Origin: Candidatus Sediminicultor secundus
Lineage (GTDB): Bacteria > Atribacterota > JS1 > SB-45 > 34-128
Direction: 5' to 3'
DNA length: 5,881 bases
Assembly: GCA_002849045.2 (NCBI GenBank)
Contig: NCRO01000189.1
Location: 1-5,881, forward strand
Part shown: piece after piece, positions 5,451-5,881 of the stretch
How the letters are laid out: the number at the start of each line of letters is the position of its first letter
How positions within the stretch are numbered: the stretch's first letter is position 1
Made by a program: the position numbers and the translations under genes
Notes under the pieces: model-generated
Seen by the model: the letters and a program-made list of their open reading frames with translations, nothing else
Database searches by the model: none
What the model was told of the DNA's origin: nothing

Positions 5451-5881
5451 ACATACTCTCCGGAGCTGAAATCCCTAAAATCTTAAGAGTATTAAACAAT
5501 ACTATCCTGGTGCAATCAATTAATATTAAACGAGCTTTAGTCAATTCTGTATCTTCAGTAATTACCCGATGTACAGTATAATACTTATGAAACGAAGAAG
5601 CCAGATCATAAAGATATGTAGTTAAAAGATGTGGTTTCCAGGTTAAAGCACTCTTTCTAACCACTTTTCTTAAGGAAGATAATTTTTTAATTAATTCAAA
5701 TTCTTCCTCTTTATCCAATAAGTGAAGATTAACTTCTTTGCTTTTTCTAATTTTTATTCCTTCTAATTTAGCTTTTTTTATTATACTACATATCCGCGCA
5801 TAAGCATACTGAATGTAATATACGGGGTTTTCCATAGATTGAGATTTAGCTACATCAAGATCAAATTCAGTATGACTCTCA
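5449..5881 (-). CDS. argS: Arginyl-tRNA synthetase, C-terminal part (partial)
   Basis: Class I arginyl-tRNA synthetase charges tRNA-Arg with arginine in the cytoplasm. Only the last 143 codons are in the window; the frame is open through the right edge, so the 5' end lies beyond it. Before the internal methionine at 5835 the frame reads ESHTEFDLDVAKSQS and continues ENPVYYIQYAYARI. This is the family segment at the junction of the catalytic core and the DALR anticodon-binding domain. The rest is the helical DALR domain. The end ILIDCTRIVLFNTLKILGIS plus the terminal APESM matches the canonical ArgS C-terminus (usually ending APERM), so the 3' end is complete. The TAA stop at 5449-5451 overlaps the edge of the heptamer repeat tract. 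No terminator is evident before rapZ, so read-through into rapZ is possible. Confidence 0.95.
   Translation of the reverse strand, partial: ESHTEFDLDVAKSQSMENPVYYIQYAYARICSIIKKAKLEGIKIRKSKEVNLHLLDKEEEFELIKKLSSLRKVVRKSALTWKPHLLTTYLYDLASSFHKYYTVHRVITEDTELTKARLILIDCTRIVLFNTLKILGISAPESM

Overview
This 5.9-kb window comes from an AT-rich bacterial chromosome. It carries five housekeeping-type genes, all read from the minus strand. In transcription order (right to left) they are: the 3' end of argS (arginyl-tRNA synthetase), rapZ (P-loop nucleotide-binding regulator), whiA (LAGLIDADG-like DNA-binding protein), a UgpC/MsmK/MalK-type ABC transporter ATPase, and rpoN (sigma-54). Side-by-side rapZ and whiA is a Firmicutes-type arrangement also seen in some other deep-branching groups. 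With the strong AT bias this suggests a low-GC Firmicutes-like or uncultured lineage (Atribacterota is one guess). The phylum cannot be fixed from the sequence alone. Nothing in the proteins suggests a phage, a CRISPR array or a defence system.

Layout: positions 1-95 may hold the last codons of a plus-strand gene that converges on rpoN. A strong hairpin terminator at 126-174 lies between them, but the rpoN reading frame runs straight through it. rpoN (96-1658) follows the ABC ATPase gene (1700-2800) after 41 bp, so they are probably one transcript from a recognisable sigma-70-type promoter at 2831-2859. A 450-bp gene-free gap (2801-3250) holds heptamer repeats, paired palindromes and a diverged 34-bp tandem duplication. 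whiA (3251-4183) and rapZ (4404-5306) are separated by 220 bp where many relatives carry yvcK; that gap holds a foldable two-hairpin element. A 142-bp gap filled mostly with 7-bp periodic repeats separates rapZ from the end of argS (5449-5881, cut by the window edge).

Functionally, RapZ and WhiA belong to a conserved group linked to cell-envelope precursor control and cell division or metabolism. The ABC ATPase has no permease or binding protein beside it, so it may power several sugar importers. RpoN would direct transcription with enhancer-binding activators encoded elsewhere. The least ordinary content is non-coding: every gap above 100 bp is filled with short-period repeats and hairpins, including two opposed copies of one 24-bp sequence.
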